Shown piece after piece: positions 61,198 through 64,000 of a stretch of DNA of 64,000 nucleotides. The stretch is taken from NCBI GenBank assembly GCA_003999685.1, contig CP021221.1, positions 2,604,001 to 2,668,000 of the forward strand. Reading direction: 5' to 3'. The notes under the pieces were generated by a model. The model worked only from the letters and a program-made list of their open reading frames with translations, searched no databases and was not told the origin of the DNA. This DNA comes from Taiwanofungus camphoratus (lineage: Eukaryota > Basidiomycota > Agaricomycetes > Polyporales > Taiwanofungaceae). The position numbers and the translations under genes are program-made. Position 1 is the first letter of the stretch. Every line of letters begins with the position of its first letter.

Positions 61198-63502
61198 CTA
61201 CATGATAAGCCTCCTCTTTCTTCCGTAGCGGCGCAGGGGTGAGCTTGTAGATTCGCGAGGCTGCTGCAGGTTGTTGCTGCCTCTGAGGCGGGTGTATGGG
61301 TTCATTCCGCCCGAGAATCTCGGCCCCGAATGTCTCCGCTCCTTCGCTGGACTTGACGATGAAAGTCCAGGGGAAAGAGGCGTACGAGCCCACTCGCTGA
61401 GAGAAGCGCCGTCATCGCCATCGCCATCCGAGGACTTGCGCTTCTTGCTACCACTGCTGTCCTTTGCCTTCACTCTTGAGGTTGAGGCACCATAGAAGCT
61501 GCTCGCAGGAATAACTGAACCAATCCCGGACGTCCGACGCGCTGGTTCCGTCGATTGAGTTGTGGTCGATGAAGGGGGTACTGGTAGTGAGGCAGCTTCT
61601 ACAGGTTCAGTTGAGGCCGGAAGTACACTATCCTTGTCAACCTTCTCGCCAATATCGTTCTCATCATCCTCATATTGCGTGAGACTCTGGAGAGCTTTGC
61701 TAGGGCTCTGCGACACTGCAGCGATTCGTTTCTTCAGCAAGTCCGCCTGAGGGTCACCAGCTTTGGGTTTCTCTTGTGTGGCTACAACAGATGAGGGCTC
61801 AGCAGGTGTAGGTGGTGATGGAAGTTGGGGGCCAATGAAAGGTGCGAGTGTCTTGGATTCTGCGCTTCGTCCCATGTCATCATCATCACTTTCGATGACT
61901 TTCCGCTTTTTCATGCTTGCTACCACGCTCGATTTCGGTTGTGGCGTAACGCGGTCGGAGGCATTTACCGCAGCCTCCAACGCCTGGCCCTTAGAGCGAA
62001 TATAGAATAGGATGTATGCATTCTTCATACTAGTAGGAGCGCCCGCGTGTCGTGTGACGGAATCGTCATTCATCTCGAACCACCCACCATTCGCGCCCTT
62101 CACGTGTGCATAGTAATGACCTGAATTAGGTCCGCCTCCTGCGTGCGAGATGACACCATATAGCGAATACGTTGGTCCGTAATGCTCCTCGCTCATGACG
62201 GGCTGCAGAGATAGCTGTTCATCATACTTGATGAGATGTCCAATTTTACGGCCCATCGGAGAGAATCGCTTCAGATGAATAGTGAGCACCAGTGGTGCCT
62301 CATGCACGGTAAACTGCTTATCGGCGGTGACCGGTTTCTTGCACCTGCGGACTCAATTAGTTCATGTATGTGGCGCAGACGAATTCACTTACTTTTCGCA
62401 TTTGTACTTGTCGGCACCCTTCAGGTGGTCGATTGCAACAAACTTTCGAAGCGCCTCCTTCAGACCGGACACTCCATAGATATCGATACTTAGGTCAAGG
62501 ATGCTGTCGAACGTGTCACTATTGTGCCCGCATTCCAAACAAGTCACTCTTGATCGTAGCCGACCTCCAAATATTTTGTGAACCCATGTCGTCTCTGCAA
62601 TTTTAGGATCTATTTTACTGTACCTTGCATCGTAAGTGTCCGCTGTTCACTCATTAGAAAACAACTTACGGCGGGTAGCCTGCTAGACAAGACTTTTGCA
62701 ATGCATCAACGGCATAGCGGAGGAATTCGTGCGAGTCTTCCTGTCTGCCCCGGCGCATATGCTTCGCTATCACTACCGGAGGCACGTTATTGGGAGTTGG
62801 GAATGGCTACGACATTGACATACCTTGTAATTTAATGGTGATAGGATATGGCGTGAATGAATGTTGTTTCTGATGGGACTCCATCATGACTTGTCGAAGG
62901 CTGCAAGACATGCAAAATGCGCCTTTAGGCACTCGACCTAGGATACGAGCGTCTGCATCAGATACCGCCAAACACCGAGCCACAAGAAAGCCTTACATGG
63001 ATCATTCTTGGCATGGATCAAGAGTATATGAAGTAATGGAGGTGTGTGCAAAAGGCATTGCAGAGCACTATTGAGGAAGCAAGTATTCCCAGTGTTATGC
63101 AGCCCAGCACCTACAACCGTCCCCGATGGCCACGCTGTGCTCAAGGAGCCTGCGTAGAGAGATTTTTCTTGTTTGGACTGCGCATGGATGGCTTTCGGTG
63201 ACTTGTGAGGGGTCGACTGCACTCCCTTCCTTACTTCGTAGGTCTAAGCCACCAGCAGATTGGCACCAAAACTTCACAGCCTAGTCTGCATCAACACTGA
63301 CCTCTACTTTAGGCGTCTTAGGAGCAGTATTTATAGGCTGATATTTGCCCTCTGCTGTGGCCAAAGCTCCAGAAGAGGATCCCTCAACAAACTCGATGGG
63401 GGGAGGCAGCAGGCTGTTGAACGCGTCTAGGTCCTTAGCGGGGCGATACTGGGCCGCATCTTCTGGAAAACCAGGCGACGGAAGTAGCGGCGAAGCAAGC
63501 AT
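61198..63502 (-). CDS. USP36/UBP-type ubiquitin-specific protease
   Basis: Six exons (63502-63302, 63243-62997, 62937-62824, 62772-62670, 62623-62393, 62344-61198) give 680 residues. The Cys box is [18 protein letters not shown] with the catalytic Cys; [15 protein letters not shown] follows; a zinc-binding pair is [15 protein letters not shown] and [14 protein letters not shown]; the His box is [21 protein letters not shown] and [11 protein letters not shown] and YILFYIRS complete the fold. The compact catalytic domain and the long basic C-terminal tail ([37 protein letters not shown]) resemble nucleolar USP36 and yeast Ubp10 rather than proteasomal USPs. A nucleolar role is inference. Confidence 0.9.
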
Positions 63503-64000
63503 TTTATGATTTCTGTGAAGTGCAAGTGTCCTGCTGCAGAATCGAGTAAAATAAAGCAGGGACCCACGATAAAAGGACGACAGTATGAGTACGATTCGGG
63601 TGTGGGGTCTAGTGGCGGGAAGGACTCCTCGGTCTGCTTCACAAAGTGGCGATGATTTCTTTGTTTCTCATCACGTGATATCAATACTTTTCACCGCGAC
63701 GCGTCGGACCTCTGCGTCGAGGACAGCTTCAAACTGGGTTTCTTTCGCGTTCTCCCTTAAGAAATTCGATTGAAGCCCATGAAGAGCCCAGAAAAAGGTT
63801 GTAGAGCAGAAATTTTTCAATACAAGTCATGATTGGTAGATACACTGGCAGTGGCAGGCACTAATTAAAAGTCCATTAACAGACTACCGTATCATAATAG
63901 AAATAAGATTAGAGTAAGCGTGGCCGACGTGAACTGTGGATCATTATACCATGAATCGCCAGGTCCCAGATGCTTGACCGAAGTCAAATTTGAAAGCACC
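63503..64000. other. Right edge of window, no gene seen
   Basis: The first part should hold the USP promoter. Beyond that, up to the window edge, only short frames are present. A gene entering from the right cannot be excluded. Confidence 0.35.

Overview
The window is nuclear DNA from a filamentous fungus, almost certainly a basidiomycete of the Agaricomycetes. The evidence is the gene density, the many short introns (mostly about 45-65 bp), a DUF6534-type membrane protein, and eukaryotic housekeeping genes that need many introns to read in frame. No order or species can be fixed from the sequence alone. Exon joins were made by eye: GT-AG (occasionally GC-AG) sites were chosen so that phase and family conservation agree.

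Layout. 0-13 kb is a dense housekeeping block: MCM6 (3' end cut off by the window edge), a tyrosine-phosphatase-like enzyme, VAC14, UreF, eIF3f, a tiny four-exon TOM7 and an RNF220-type E3 ligase. 13.8-18.6 kb holds a secreted GH53 galactanase, a 714-bp non-coding DNA transposon (MITE) and the mitochondrial ATPase AFG1. 18.8-22.6 kb is a very GC-rich block with nicotinamidase (PNC1), a TDA3-like FAD oxidoreductase carrying an apparent frameshift, and an SBDS-like RTC3 protein. 22.6-27.7 kb is gene-poor accessory DNA: a tandem duplication of about 1.3 kb carries an F-box gene, one copy open and one decayed. 27.7-32.6 kb has an M28 carboxypeptidase (GCPII/Vps70 type) convergent with a DUF6534 membrane protein. 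32.9-44.9 kb has an uncharacterised protein with a SUMO-interaction-like motif, RIB1, VPS17, LEU2, NOB1 and ARPC3. 45.1-52.2 kb has the YVC1 TRP-type vacuolar channel (about 23 exons), the GINS subunit PSF2 and the haspin kinase. 52.7-64 kb has an uncharacterised nuclear-type protein, a single-pass membrane protein with a decayed tandem paralogue, a mitochondrial PP2C phosphatase (PTC5-like) and a USP36-like deubiquitinase.

Most genes sit as divergent pairs sharing short promoters: MCM6/phosphatase, VAC14/UreF, eIF3f/TOM7, LEU2/NOB1, ARPC3/YVC1 and PSF2/haspin. There is no metabolite cluster or obvious operon-like system. Functional links are loose: MCM6 and PSF2 both belong to the CMG helicase, and VAC14, VPS17, YVC1 and the M28 peptidase all concern the endosome or vacuole. 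The most useful second-look items are the hidden micro-exons and TOM7, a recurrent set of candidate GC-AG introns, the MITE, two tandem duplications with one decayed partner each, and an H3-tail-like ARTKQ at the haspin N-terminus.
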